DNA of 7,256 nt, from assembly GCA_021163905.1 (NCBI GenBank), contig JAGGTG010000174.1:1-7256 (forward strand), written 5' to 3'. The DNA is from Candidatus Aerophobota bacterium. GTDB lineage: Bacteria; Aerophobota; Aerophobia; Aerophobales; B3-G15. Positions within the stretch are counted from its first letter, which is position 1. The number at the start of each line of letters is the position of its first letter. The translations under genes were made by a program, and so were the position numbers. Shown piece by piece: positions 1-6,512 of this stretch. The notes below the pieces were generated by a model. It saw nothing but the letters and a program-made list of their open reading frames with translations. It was not told where the DNA came from and did not search any database.

Positions 1-1680
1 AAGGAAAGGTGGGATGAAGCATCATCCAGGCTAAAGAAGACCTTTTTTTCTTATGTTCCAGAGCCGATAAGGTATATTTTGACACGATTTAATGATCTGT
101 TGCAAACCACAGGAAATAAACTGAAGAAGGTTAAAAAAGGAATAGATTCTGCCCAGATTTTTTTGCAACAGGGAGAAATTGAGGAGGCGGTAAAAACTCT
201 GGAAGATACCTGGATGATTCTTTTAAAGGCAGAAAGAGATATAAATAATCTAAGTTTATCTGTCGATGAGTTAAGAGGAAAAATCGGAGCTGGTATTGCA
301 GAAAAACTAAGGGAGAAGATCGCTCCCTTAAACAAACTGGCTAAAAAATACAAAGATAAAATACAAAATCTCTACCAGCAGGCAAGACAGGAGAAGAGGC
401 TTGAACATACCTATTTAAGGATCTTTGTTCTTGAGAAAAAAGTTGTTGTAGGGGACTCTTTTGAGATCTCTGGAAAACTTGAGACAGAAGGCAAACAAGT
501 TTTGGAAGGCAGGAAGGTAGATATTTTCCTTGAGGATAAAAAGATCTTTGAAGTGCTCACCGGCAAGGATGGTGAGTTTAAAACCAAGATAAATTTTCCC
601 TTTCTGTATAAAAAGGATGTATTTATTTTTGCCTCCTTTGTACCCGAAGGAGAGGATAAAGGAAAATTTTATCCTTCCGTTTCCAATAAAGTCTCGTTAA
701 AACCCATTTTTTACATTCCTGAGATTAAGGTAAGCTATAAAGGACCTGTTTACCCTGTTTTACCTTTTAAATTAAGGGGAAAACTCATATTAAAAGATAA
801 AGCTCTGGTCAATTACCCGGTTAAGATAAAATTACCTCAAAATACAGTTTCTACAATTACCAATGGTAAAGGAGAATTTCAAACTGAACTTTCTCCACCA
901 CCTGATACAGGTAAGTTCTTTTCCCTGGTTATTTTTACCCCTCCTAAAGGTATAATTGCTCCTGCAAGTTTGACTTTAAATATTCCGTTAAGTTATAAAA
1001 AACCAGTTATGACAATTAACTTACCTTTGGTTGTGGTAATTCCTTTTCCCTGGAGAATTAGCGGAAAGGCTTATCTCAAAGATGGTATTTTGGATGGTGC
1101 AAAAATAGAAGTTGTTGCAGGAGGGGAGAAAATGGTAGACTTTGTTCAAGAGGGGAATTTCAAGCTACGATTTAATGTCCCTCTCTCCAGATTTTCTGGA
1201 TGGCAGAAAATAAGAGTTTTCCTGCAACCTCAAGATGCCTGGATCTTACCCTTAATGGAAGAAGAAAAAGTTCTGGTGATAAATCCAGTTACACTCCTTC
1301 CTTTTTTAGGGCTTGTTGTTCTTTTTGCCAAAGTAATCCGTAAAAAGGGGAGAAAAGGGGAGAGGATTGAAAGAATGGTTGAGAAAGAAAAAAAGGTAGA
1401 ACAACAGAAAAGGGATGTCGAAAAAGAAGGACCGGTCGGAATGGTTAAGATATATATGGAAGCGGTGGATTTTGTAGGTAAATACACAGGCATCCAGCAG
1501 ACTCAGGGAGATACTATTAGAGAGTATCTTAAGTTAGTCAGGGAACCATTAGGAGAAAGATACGATGATTTTGAGTTTATTTCTTCTCTAACGGAAAAAT
1601 TTCTTTATGCTCCATCTAAAGTAAGAAAAGATAAAATAGCCGGGGCCAGGGAAAGGTTGAGCAGGTTAAAGCTTGGTTAG
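1..1680 (+). CDS. Membrane protein with helical stalk, three Ig-like repeats and C-terminal DUF4129-like domain (5' partial)
   Basis: The frame is open from the first base (codon 1 is AAG), so the gene almost certainly starts upstream; a TTG at 79 is only an internal Leu codon. Counting codons from base 1, about 30-135 are charged and helical (probable coiled coil). Three beta-rich segments follow at about 138-234, 240-328 and 336-426, each with a recurring 'F.i.GK' strand followed by a 'G.F' turn, like Ig-like or carboxypeptidase-regulatory folds. One membrane helix lies at about 427-445, followed by the basic stretch RKKGRKGER, which puts the C-terminus in the cytoplasm and the repeats outside. 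The last 75 residues (YTGIQQTQGDTIREYLKLV onward) resemble the helical DUF4129 domain that often ends transglutaminase-like proteins in MoxR operons. No transglutaminase Cys-His-Asp core is visible, although it could lie upstream. A signal peptide or first membrane helix is expected upstream. Role inferred: outward-facing sensor or scaffold for the MoxR-DUF58 pair. The DUF4129 match is by pattern and context only. Confidence 0.85.
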   Translation, partial: KERWDEASSRLKKTFFSYVPEPIRYILTRFNDLLQTTGNKLKKVKKGIDSAQIFLQQGEIEEAVKTLEDTWMILLKAERDINNLSLSVDELRGKIGAGIAEKLREKIAPLNKLAKKYKDKIQNLYQQARQEKRLEHTYLRIFVLEKKVVVGDSFEISGKLETEGKQVLEGRKVDIFLEDKKIFEVLTGKDGEFKTKINFPFLYKKDVFIFASFVPEGEDKGKFYPSVSNKVSLKPIFYIPEIKVSYKGPVYPVLPFKLRGKLILKDKALVNYPVKIKLPQNTVSTITNGKGEFQTELSPPPDTGKFFSLVIFTPPKGIIAPASLTLNIPLSYKKPVMTINLPLVVVIPFPWRISGKAYLKDGILDGAKIEVVAGGEKMVDFVQEGNFKLRFNVPLSRFSGWQKIRVFLQPQDAWILPLMEEEKVLVINPVTLLPFLGLVVLFAKVIRKKGRKGERIERMVEKEKKVEQQKRDVEKEGPVGMVKIYMEAVDFVGKYTGIQQTQGDTIREYLKLVREPLGERYDDFEFISSLTEKFLYAPSKVRKDKIAGARERLSRLKLG

Positions 1681-1697
1681 CTTCTTGCTTAGTTAGC
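1671..1697 (+). repeat. Short imperfect direct repeat across the stop codon
   Basis: GCTTGGTTAGC (1671-1681) and GCTTAGTTAGC (1687-1697) match at 10 of 11 bases with a 16-base period. The first copy contains the TAG stop of the DUF4129 gene. This is probably a slippage duplication in the short spacer; I see no function in it. Confidence 0.4.
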
Positions 1698-1704
1698 AAT
1701 TGAT

Positions 1705-1711
1705 AGGGGGG
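1705..1711 (+). promoter_or_regulatory. Probable Shine-Dalgarno site of the DUF4350 gene
   Basis: AGGGGGG ends 13 bases before the ATG at 1725, which is longer than the usual spacing of 5-9. It is the only purine-rich G run in the 44-base spacer, and no other start codon in this frame lies nearer to it, so the ATG at 1725 is kept. Confidence 0.55.
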
Positions 1712-1724
1712 CAAAAGTAAAAAG

Positions 1725-2705
1725 ATGAGGAAGGCATTAATTTCAGGAGTTCTGGTAGGAGTACTGGCAGTTATTTTACTAATTCGTTTTTTTCCTTCCA
1801 ATGATGATTTTAGCCTGGATAATCCTTTCTGGAATGGGCTGAAGAATTTTAAGAAAGAAACCAAAGCTCTCTCCATAAGTTCTGTGTCTGCAGCCGGTTT
1901 TATTTCTTTACCTGCAAAAAATGTCCTTTTTATAATTGGACCATCAGGTGTATATACTAAAAGAGAGGTGGAGTTCATTTCTTCTTATCTTAGAGAAGGA
2001 GGGGTGCTCATTTTGGCTGATGATTTTGGCTCTGGCAATTCTATTTTAAAAGGATTGAGGTTAAAAACCCGTTTTTCTCGACATCTCGTAGTAGACCCAC
2101 TTTTTCGAGGTAAATCATCTGTCCTGGTAAAGATTGTGGATTTGTCCACCTCCCTGGTCAATGTTAAAAATTTGATGCTTAACTACCCCACCTCTTTACA
2201 ATTTAAAAGTGGTGAGGGGAAAATACTTGCCACCTCCAGCTCGTTTAGCTTTTTTGATGATAATTTAAATGGGAAAAAAGAAAAAAAAGAGATTAAAGGT
2301 CCTTTCCCGATGGTAGCTGAGATTCATTATGGAAAGGGTAAAATTTACCTTATATCCGATTCCAGTCTTTTTATAAATTCAATGCTTTCCAGAGGAGGTA
2401 ATGAAGAATTCTTGAAAACTCTTATTAAGGGGAAAAATACATTTATTGACATTTCCCATCACCCTGTAGGTTATCTTACCAAACTAAAAAATACGGAAAT
2501 AAGAATCTACCAGGTTATCTCCAGATTTGAGATGAAATACTCAATTTTTCTTATTTTGGTGATAATTATTATTTGGCTACAGTTTAAAAAGAAAAAATCC
2601 GGGTATGAGGAGAATATACAGGATATTTTGCAAAAACATCCTACCTGGGATAGGAAAATTCTGGAGATTATTTTACAAAAAAGAAAGGGGATAAAAAATG
2701 AATGA
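1725..2705 (+). CDS. DUF4350 domain membrane protein
   Basis: A 326-residue protein with an N-terminal membrane helix (about 4-22) and a second near the C-terminus (about 271-286), so the middle is extracytoplasmic and a 40-residue basic tail is cytoplasmic. The DUF4350 core is at about 66-111: VLFIIGP, then a helix, then REGGVLILADDFGSGN. This is the glutamine-amidotransferase-like Rossmann pattern typical of the family. Further family-like stretches are GKGKIYLISDSSLFIN (203-218) and FIDISHHP (240-247), matching the usual '.fdE.hHg' block except that the Glu is replaced. No catalytic Cys is evident at the expected nucleophile elbow, so it is probably a binding rather than an enzymatic domain. 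It lies 44 bases after the DUF4129 gene and overlaps the MoxR gene by 8 bases; DUF4350 proteins commonly sit in this place in MoxR-DUF58 operons. Molecular function is unknown. A run of eight A (2281-2288) encodes part of a Lys-rich loop. Confidence 0.9.
   Translation: MRKALISGVLVGVLAVILLIRFFPSNDDFSLDNPFWNGLKNFKKETKALSISSVSAAGFISLPAKNVLFIIGPSGVYTKREVEFISSYLREGGVLILADDFGSGNSILKGLRLKTRFSRHLVVDPLFRGKSSVLVKIVDLSTSLVNVKNLMLNYPTSLQFKSGEGKILATSSSFSFFDDNLNGKKEKKEIKGPFPMVAEIHYGKGKIYLISDSSLFINSMLSRGGNEEFLKTLIKGKNTFIDISHHPVGYLTKLKNTEIRIYQVISRFEMKYSIFLILVIIIIWLQFKKKKSGYEENIQDILQKHPTWDRKILEIILQKRKGIKNE
2686..2690 (+). promoter_or_regulatory. Shine-Dalgarno site of the moxR-like gene, inside the DUF4350 gene
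   Basis: AGGGG lies 7 bases before the ATG at 2698, a good spacing. It sits in the last codons of the preceding gene, whose stop (TGA 2703-2705) comes after the ATG, so the two genes overlap by 8 bases and are probably translationally coupled. Confidence 0.7.
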
Positions 2706-3648
2706 TGAAATAAAACACAAACACCCTAAATTGCTGCAGGATATTTTTGCCGAAGTATCCTCAAAGGTGGTAGGGAAAAGAAGAATAATAGAGGTCTTTT
2801 TCTTAACTTTACTGTCCGAGGGTCACATCTTGCTTGAGGGCCCCCCGGGGGTTGGAAAAACATTTATTGCTAACTGTTTTGCAGAAGCTATAGGAGGGGA
2901 TTTTCATCGGATCCAGATGACCCCTGATCTTTTACCTGCAGATATTTTGGGAACCTCTGTTTTTAATCCTGAAAAGATTACTTTTCAGGTAAGAAAAGGG
3001 CCCATATTTACCAATGTTTTATTCTGTGATGAGCTGAACAGGGCAACCCCAAAAACTCAGGCTGCTCTTTTAGAGGCCATGCAGGAGCGGCAGGTTACAA
3101 TTGAGGGTGAAACCTTTCCCCTTCCCCGTCCCTTTATTGTAATTGCTACCCAGATTCCCTTCGGGAGTGCTGGAACCTATCCTTTAACCGAAGTTCAAAT
3201 AGATCGGTTTGCCTTTAAGGTAAAGGTAAGCTATCCTTCTTTTCCTGAAGAGATACAGATAATATCCCGTATTGATGAACTTGAGAGAGTTAAGATTGAT
3301 GTTCGAGTAAAGCTGGAAGATCTTCTAAGGGAAATTGAGAAAATAAAAAGTGTATATGTTTCTGAAAGGGTGAAAGAGTATATTGTGCAGTTAGTTAATG
3401 GTATAAGGGGAAAAGATTTTATCAGGATGGGACCTTCTCCCAGAGCATCAATATGGCTATTTAAAGGAGCAAGGGCAAGAGCTTACCTTCAGGGAAGAGA
3501 TTATGTTATTCCTGATGATGTAAAAGAAATTGCTCCTTTTGTTTTATCCCACAGGATTGTTTTAGCTCCTGAGGCTGAGATGGAAAATATTACAGAAGAT
3601 GCTCTTATTCAGGAAGTGTTAAGAAAAACACCGGTTAAAAAAGAATGA
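2698..3648 (+). CDS. MoxR-family AAA+ ATPase
   Basis: A 316-residue cytoplasmic ATPase of normal MoxR length. Walker A is GPPGVGKT (48-55) and Walker B is VLFCDELNRA (107-116). The family block after Walker B (TPKTQAALLEAMQERQVT, 117-134), the GTYPL..VQIDRF block with the likely arginine finger R170 (159-171) and the sensor-2 motif GPSPRA (245-250) are all present. The oddity is the sensor-1 stretch: the family normally reads ATQNP, but here it is ATQIP (150-154), with Ile from ATT at 3154-3156; one base change from AAT would explain it. MoxR proteins are thought to act as ATP-driven chaperones that insert cofactors or remodel VWA-type partners. The partner here is most likely the DUF58 protein encoded immediately downstream with an ATGA overlap. 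Family assignment is very secure; the substrate is inferred. Confidence 0.97.
   Translation: MNDEIKHKHPKLLQDIFAEVSSKVVGKRRIIEVFFLTLLSEGHILLEGPPGVGKTFIANCFAEAIGGDFHRIQMTPDLLPADILGTSVFNPEKITFQVRKGPIFTNVLFCDELNRATPKTQAALLEAMQERQVTIEGETFPLPRPFIVIATQIPFGSAGTYPLTEVQIDRFAFKVKVSYPSFPEEIQIISRIDELERVKIDVRVKLEDLLREIEKIKSVYVSERVKEYIVQLVNGIRGKDFIRMGPSPRASIWLFKGARARAYLQGRDYVIPDDVKEIAPFVLSHRIVLAPEAEMENITEDALIQEVLRKTPVKKE
3645..3648 (+). promoter_or_regulatory. ATGA start/stop overlap coupling moxR-like and DUF58 genes
   Basis: The ATG of the DUF58 gene (3645-3647) shares bases with the TGA stop of the moxR-like gene (3646-3648). Upstream is only a purine-rich AAAAAAGA stretch with no strong Shine-Dalgarno site, so re-initiation by the terminating ribosome is the likely way this gene is translated. 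Confidence 0.8.
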
Positions 3649-4964
3649 AATTAGCCGTTAGATTTTTTACCAAAAGAGGGGAAAAGGTTTTTTTTATCTT
3701 AATAAGTTGTGCAGGATTTGCCCTTTTTTTTATGGACCCTTTTTTAACAGTTTTAACTTTGGTGGTTGCCGGATTTATTTTTTATGATTATCAAAGAGCT
3801 AAAAAAACTGCCGGTAAAATAAACGATCTGGTTAAGTTTGATCCACATAGTGTAAAGGTAGTTTCAATTGCCGGGCAAAGCAAAGTTGTAAGAGTTTCCT
3901 GCCAGGTTAACACAGATTTGCCGATAAGTTTATCCTCTCCTTTAAGAGAAGTTAAACTAAGCCCCAGGGAATTAAGAAGAGGAAGATATACTCTTGATCT
4001 TTTACTCTCATCAGATATTTCCGGATATTATACTGCTGATAGTATAAAAGCACGGATTTTTGGACCTTATTATCTGGTGAGAAAAGAAAAAGATATTTTT
4101 TTTAATTTAGAGTTTAAAGTATCCCCTCGGGTAATAATAGCTTTAGCTAAGGTGGCACTATTTTTACTTGGGGAAGGAGGAGGGGAGCATCCTGTACCCA
4201 TTAAGGGAATTGGAACAGAGTATGCTGATACAAGAGAGTATGTACCTGGAGATACACTCCATTACATTGACTGGAAAGCAACGGCAAGATATGGAAAAAT
4301 TATGGTGAAGGAATTTTTCCAGGAGATAGGCCAGGGGACACATTTAATTTATGATATAAGGGCAACAGGGCCTTTATCTCAGGATAAGCTTGCCACTAAT
4401 TTTCTGAATACCTGCCTGGGAGCTGCAGAGCAGGGGTATCCTATAGGGGTTACCATTCATAACGGAGAGAGGATACTTTTACATTCTACACAGGAAAATC
4501 CACGTGATGTTTTAAAAATAGTTATGGGGTATATACTTAAAAGCATGAGGGTTGATCTTGAGGATATTGACAGTTTAATTGAGCCTTTTGCCTCTTTTCA
4601 GCTAAGAAGTTTTTTAAGTAAGCTAAAAGAGGACTCGGTGAGAAAAATACTGGAGTTAGAGGTAAAGATACTTCAGAAAAGATTGAAACAGCCTTACAGA
4701 TTTTTAGTTCAATTTTCCCGCAAAATTAATGACCAGAAGCAGTTTTTATTGATCAGTCAGTTATCTGATGATGTGGTAGAACTTCTGCAATTTGCTGAGG
4801 ATATTCAATCACATCATCAACTCATCATTATCCAGCCTACTGAGCCATGGAGAGAAACCGAAAATCTGGAGGAAGCTTACAGGTGGTATGAGAGGGAGAG
4901 AAAAATTATAGATACTCTTACCCGACATAAAGTGCAGGTGGTAAAGCAACTTATAAGCGGGTAG
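3645..4964 (+). CDS. DUF58 domain protein (VWA-like partner of MoxR)
   Basis: A 439-residue protein. Two membrane helices at about 14-31 and 33-47 anchor it, followed by a beta-rich segment (about 66-160). The DUF58 signature is clear at about 188-224: GIGTEYADTREYVPGD, then a His where Arg is usual, then YIDWKATARYGKIMVKEF. A VWA-like fold follows (about 230-400). The metal-site motif that usually reads D.S.S is here DIRAT (237-241, in LIYDIRATG), so metal binding may be lost. A later strand FLLISQLSDD (367-376) and HQLIIIQP (391-398) complete the fold. A charged insertion at about 303-360 separates these elements. DUF58 proteins pair with MoxR ATPases, are encoded next to them, and are presumed clients or adaptors at the membrane. 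This is the last gene of the operon; the SpoIIM-like and RDD genes that follow in some actinobacterial versions are absent. Confidence 0.96.
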   Translation: MKLAVRFFTKRGEKVFFILISCAGFALFFMDPFLTVLTLVVAGFIFYDYQRAKKTAGKINDLVKFDPHSVKVVSIAGQSKVVRVSCQVNTDLPISLSSPLREVKLSPRELRRGRYTLDLLLSSDISGYYTADSIKARIFGPYYLVRKEKDIFFNLEFKVSPRVIIALAKVALFLLGEGGGEHPVPIKGIGTEYADTREYVPGDTLHYIDWKATARYGKIMVKEFFQEIGQGTHLIYDIRATGPLSQDKLATNFLNTCLGAAEQGYPIGVTIHNGERILLHSTQENPRDVLKIVMGYILKSMRVDLEDIDSLIEPFASFQLRSFLSKLKEDSVRKILELEVKILQKRLKQPYRFLVQFSRKINDQKQFLLISQLSDDVVELLQFAEDIQSHHQLIIIQPTEPWRETENLEEAYRWYERERKIIDTLTRHKVQVVKQLISG

Positions 4965-4995
4965 TTTGATATATTTTTGCTGCAGTTTTTCTTTG
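4965..4995. other. 31-base spacer between convergent operons
   Basis: The spacer lies between the DUF58 stop (TAG 4962-4964) and the DUF1616 stop (read leftwards, 4996-4998). It is T-rich on the + strand and contains CTGCAG, but I find no hairpin longer than about five pairs. No intrinsic terminator can be called for either direction, so the two transcripts may overlap at their 3' ends or end by another mechanism. Confidence 0.6.
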
Positions 4996-5871
4996 TTATT
5001 CCGGTGTAAGTGTAGGAGAGATTTTCTTTTCAACTACATTTATCCACAGATGAAGACTACGATAAGGCCTGGATCCTGGTTGATCCGCTCGAAAAAGGAG
5101 AAACCTAACTTTTATATTTTTTCCTGGTGTAGTTGGGGTAAAGCTTATTTTTTTCTCCCATTTTTCTTTGTCTTTGAGAATTATCGGACCAATGGATCTG
5201 TTAGTCTTATCTCCTATTAATATCTTGGCGGTATAGCTTACAGTTTTATATTCATGGTTTACTATACCTAAAATAACATAGCCTTTCTCCCCCACAACAA
5301 GCTCTCTTGGATATCCCTCTGCCTTTCCTCCTTCACCTAAAATATAAAACTCTGTAAATTTTTCCCCTACTTTAGGAGTTGAAATAACATAAATCAAGGT
5401 TCCTACAGCAGCAATAATTGCTCCAATTAATATTACAGTCAGGATCCTGTCCAGCTTTGAGGAGGTGGCAAAGGAGGAAAAATCAATATTTATACTGATA
5501 TTTAATCTCTCAGCTGGAAGGATGTAGAGGCGTCTTATCCAGGCAATAGCAGACATTACGATAATAAATCCGGTGAGAGATATAAGAATTGGATAAAGTC
5601 TTATCCCCCAGGGAGTGTAGTTTAAAATTAGGCCTATCAAGGGGACAACAGCTATACTCAGTCCAAAGCTTAGAGCCACTCTTTCTATTGTATCAAGTTG
5701 GGTCCTTTTAGGGAAAAGGGCAGCTATTAAAGTATATCCAGGAAAAAAAAGAATAAAAGGAAGACCAAGTATTATTCTTACCACTTTTAGAGGAGTTAGA
5801 CTGATTATTGCAATAAGAGTGAGAGAGAGGATATCTATTAAAAGTAGTTCATTTTTTATTTTGATTCTCAC
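4996..5871 (-). CDS. DUF1616 membrane protein
   Basis: A 291-residue protein of the DUF1616 family. The N-terminal half has four membrane helices (about 9-25, 33-53, 65-83, 92-112) with the family-typical FFPGYTLIAALFP (42-54) and ERVALSFGLSIAVVPLIG (63-80). A fifth helix (about 142-163) precedes a beta-rich C-terminal domain starting FTEFYILG (172-179), with YPRELVVGE, GIVNHE, a GPIIL...KWEKKISFTP stretch and a final LHLWINVVE; this order is characteristic of the family. The start is GTG at 5869-5871; there is no ATG or GTG between it and the in-frame upstream stop, and no clear Shine-Dalgarno site, so coupling to the preceding gene 15 bases upstream is likely. Function is unknown. Some members sit near surface-polysaccharide or envelope genes, which fits the extracytoplasmic C-terminal domain. 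Confidence 0.93.
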   Translation of the reverse strand: MRIKIKNELLLIDILSLTLIAIISLTPLKVVRIILGLPFILFFPGYTLIAALFPKRTQLDTIERVALSFGLSIAVVPLIGLILNYTPWGIRLYPILISLTGFIIVMSAIAWIRRLYILPAERLNISINIDFSSFATSSKLDRILTVILIGAIIAAVGTLIYVISTPKVGEKFTEFYILGEGGKAEGYPRELVVGEKGYVILGIVNHEYKTVSYTAKILIGDKTNRSIGPIILKDKEKWEKKISFTPTTPGKNIKVRFLLFRADQPGSRPYRSLHLWINVVEKKISPTLTPE

Positions 5872-5886
5872 AGGTGTGCCCGCAAA

Positions 5887-6504
5887 TTATCTTATGATTC
5901 CCTGAGATAGAAATTTACCAAGCATTCTTCTTTTTATAAGGATTAGTCCAAATACAGTTATGATAAGTGCTCCGATGATCTCCGGTACGTATACCCAGGG
6001 ATTGGTAAAGAGAGCCTGAAATATATTCTCCCACCAGCAGGATAGATTTTCTCTGGGGAATCCCCATCCAAAAAATGGCCAGAAAAGGGTTTTTGGGGTA
6101 AGCCACATCTCATCTAAAACCAGATGGAAACAGGAGGAAATACTGAAGAGAAAAAAATTAGGTTTTTTTCTTTTTATAAGATAAATTCCTATTAAAACAA
6201 GGGTTATGTTAACAATGAGTGTATGGGTGTATACCCTACCATTGGCAATTGAGCCTGCAAAAATTAACATTCCTAAGGGTTTGTCAACAATATCAGGAAA
6301 CATGGAACCTAAAAGGATAAAGCGATAGTCAACCTGCCATTTTTTGGAATCTGCCGGAGGGTCAGAATTTGTTGAAGATAAAGACAGAACAGGCGAGGGT
6401 ATAGGTTTTGCTTTTTCCCCCCTGTGAGAGGATAATTTGGAAAATACCCTGTAGGATAAACCAATCACACCAAGTGTTAATCCAGTATGGGCAAATAATA
6501 GCAT
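5887..6504 (-). CDS. Membrane-bound metal-dependent hydrolase-like protein (YdjM/DUF457 type)
   Basis: A 205-residue polytopic protein. Conserved polar residues that could bind metal are spread as in YdjM/DUF457 proteins: H6 (MLLFAHTG), D71 and D74 (LLGSMFPDIVDKPLG, 64-78), H94 (VYTHT), and H127 and D131 (FHLVLDEMWLTP). Membrane helices are likely at about 7-21, 62-84, 95-110, 117-131 and 172-190. The pattern GS.FPD..DKP.G ... NGR..THT ... HL.LD.MWLTP.TL.WP is one I associate with proteins common in Chloroflexota-like bacteria. Residues about 24-56 form a Ser/Pro-rich loop with no family resemblance. The start is ATG at 6504, 8 bases after the TPR stop, with only a weak AAAGA as ribosome site. 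The substrate is unknown; hydrolase activity is family annotation, not shown. Confidence 0.88.
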   Translation of the reverse strand: MLLFAHTGLTLGVIGLSYRVFSKLSSHRGEKAKPIPSPVLSLSSTNSDPPADSKKWQVDYRFILLGSMFPDIVDKPLGMLIFAGSIANGRVYTHTLIVNITLVLIGIYLIKRKKPNFFLFSISSCFHLVLDEMWLTPKTLFWPFFGWGFPRENLSCWWENIFQALFTNPWVYVPEIIGALIITVFGLILIKRRMLGKFLSQGIIR

Positions 6505-6512
6505 TTTAGTCT

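Noticed and set aside
79..81. TTG as the start of the first + strand gene
   Set aside because: The same frame is open back to base 1 and reads plausible protein (SYVPEPIRYI before it), there is no good ribosome site, and a membrane protein with this topology needs an N-terminal signal that would lie further upstream.
51..353. Leftward open frame opposite the helical stalk of the first gene
   Set aside because: It is the antisense shadow of a strongly coding region, rich in Ser/Phe/Leu from complementing Lys/Glu codons, with no family resemblance.
1230..1493. Leftward open frame opposite the membrane helix and Lys-rich linker
   Set aside because: Low-complexity Ser/Phe/Thr product that is the complement of GAA/AAA-rich coding sequence.
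1616..1978. Leftward open frame spanning the DUF4129/DUF4350 junction
   Set aside because: It lies antisense to two recognised genes, and its product resembles no family.
2271..2290. A6-G-A8 run in the DUF4350 gene as a programmed slippage site
   Set aside because: Runs of eight A or T also occur elsewhere in this AT-rich window, as in the DUF58 gene near 3688 and 3724, and no downstream frame with a recognisable product would be reached.
4944..4982. Hairpin from AGCAA and TTGCT as a terminator of the + strand operon
   Set aside because: Only five pairs with a loop of about 30 bases and low G+C; not a credible intrinsic terminator.
4809..5220. Open frames on both strands at the convergent junction (4809-5033 leftward, 4966-5220 rightward)
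   Set aside because: They overlap the ends of the well-supported DUF58 and DUF1616 genes, and their products are compositionally odd (Phe/Cys/Lys-rich) with no motif.
5915..6106. Second leftward frame inside the YdjM-like gene
   Set aside because: It is an alternative frame within a gene whose conserved motifs are all in the other frame.
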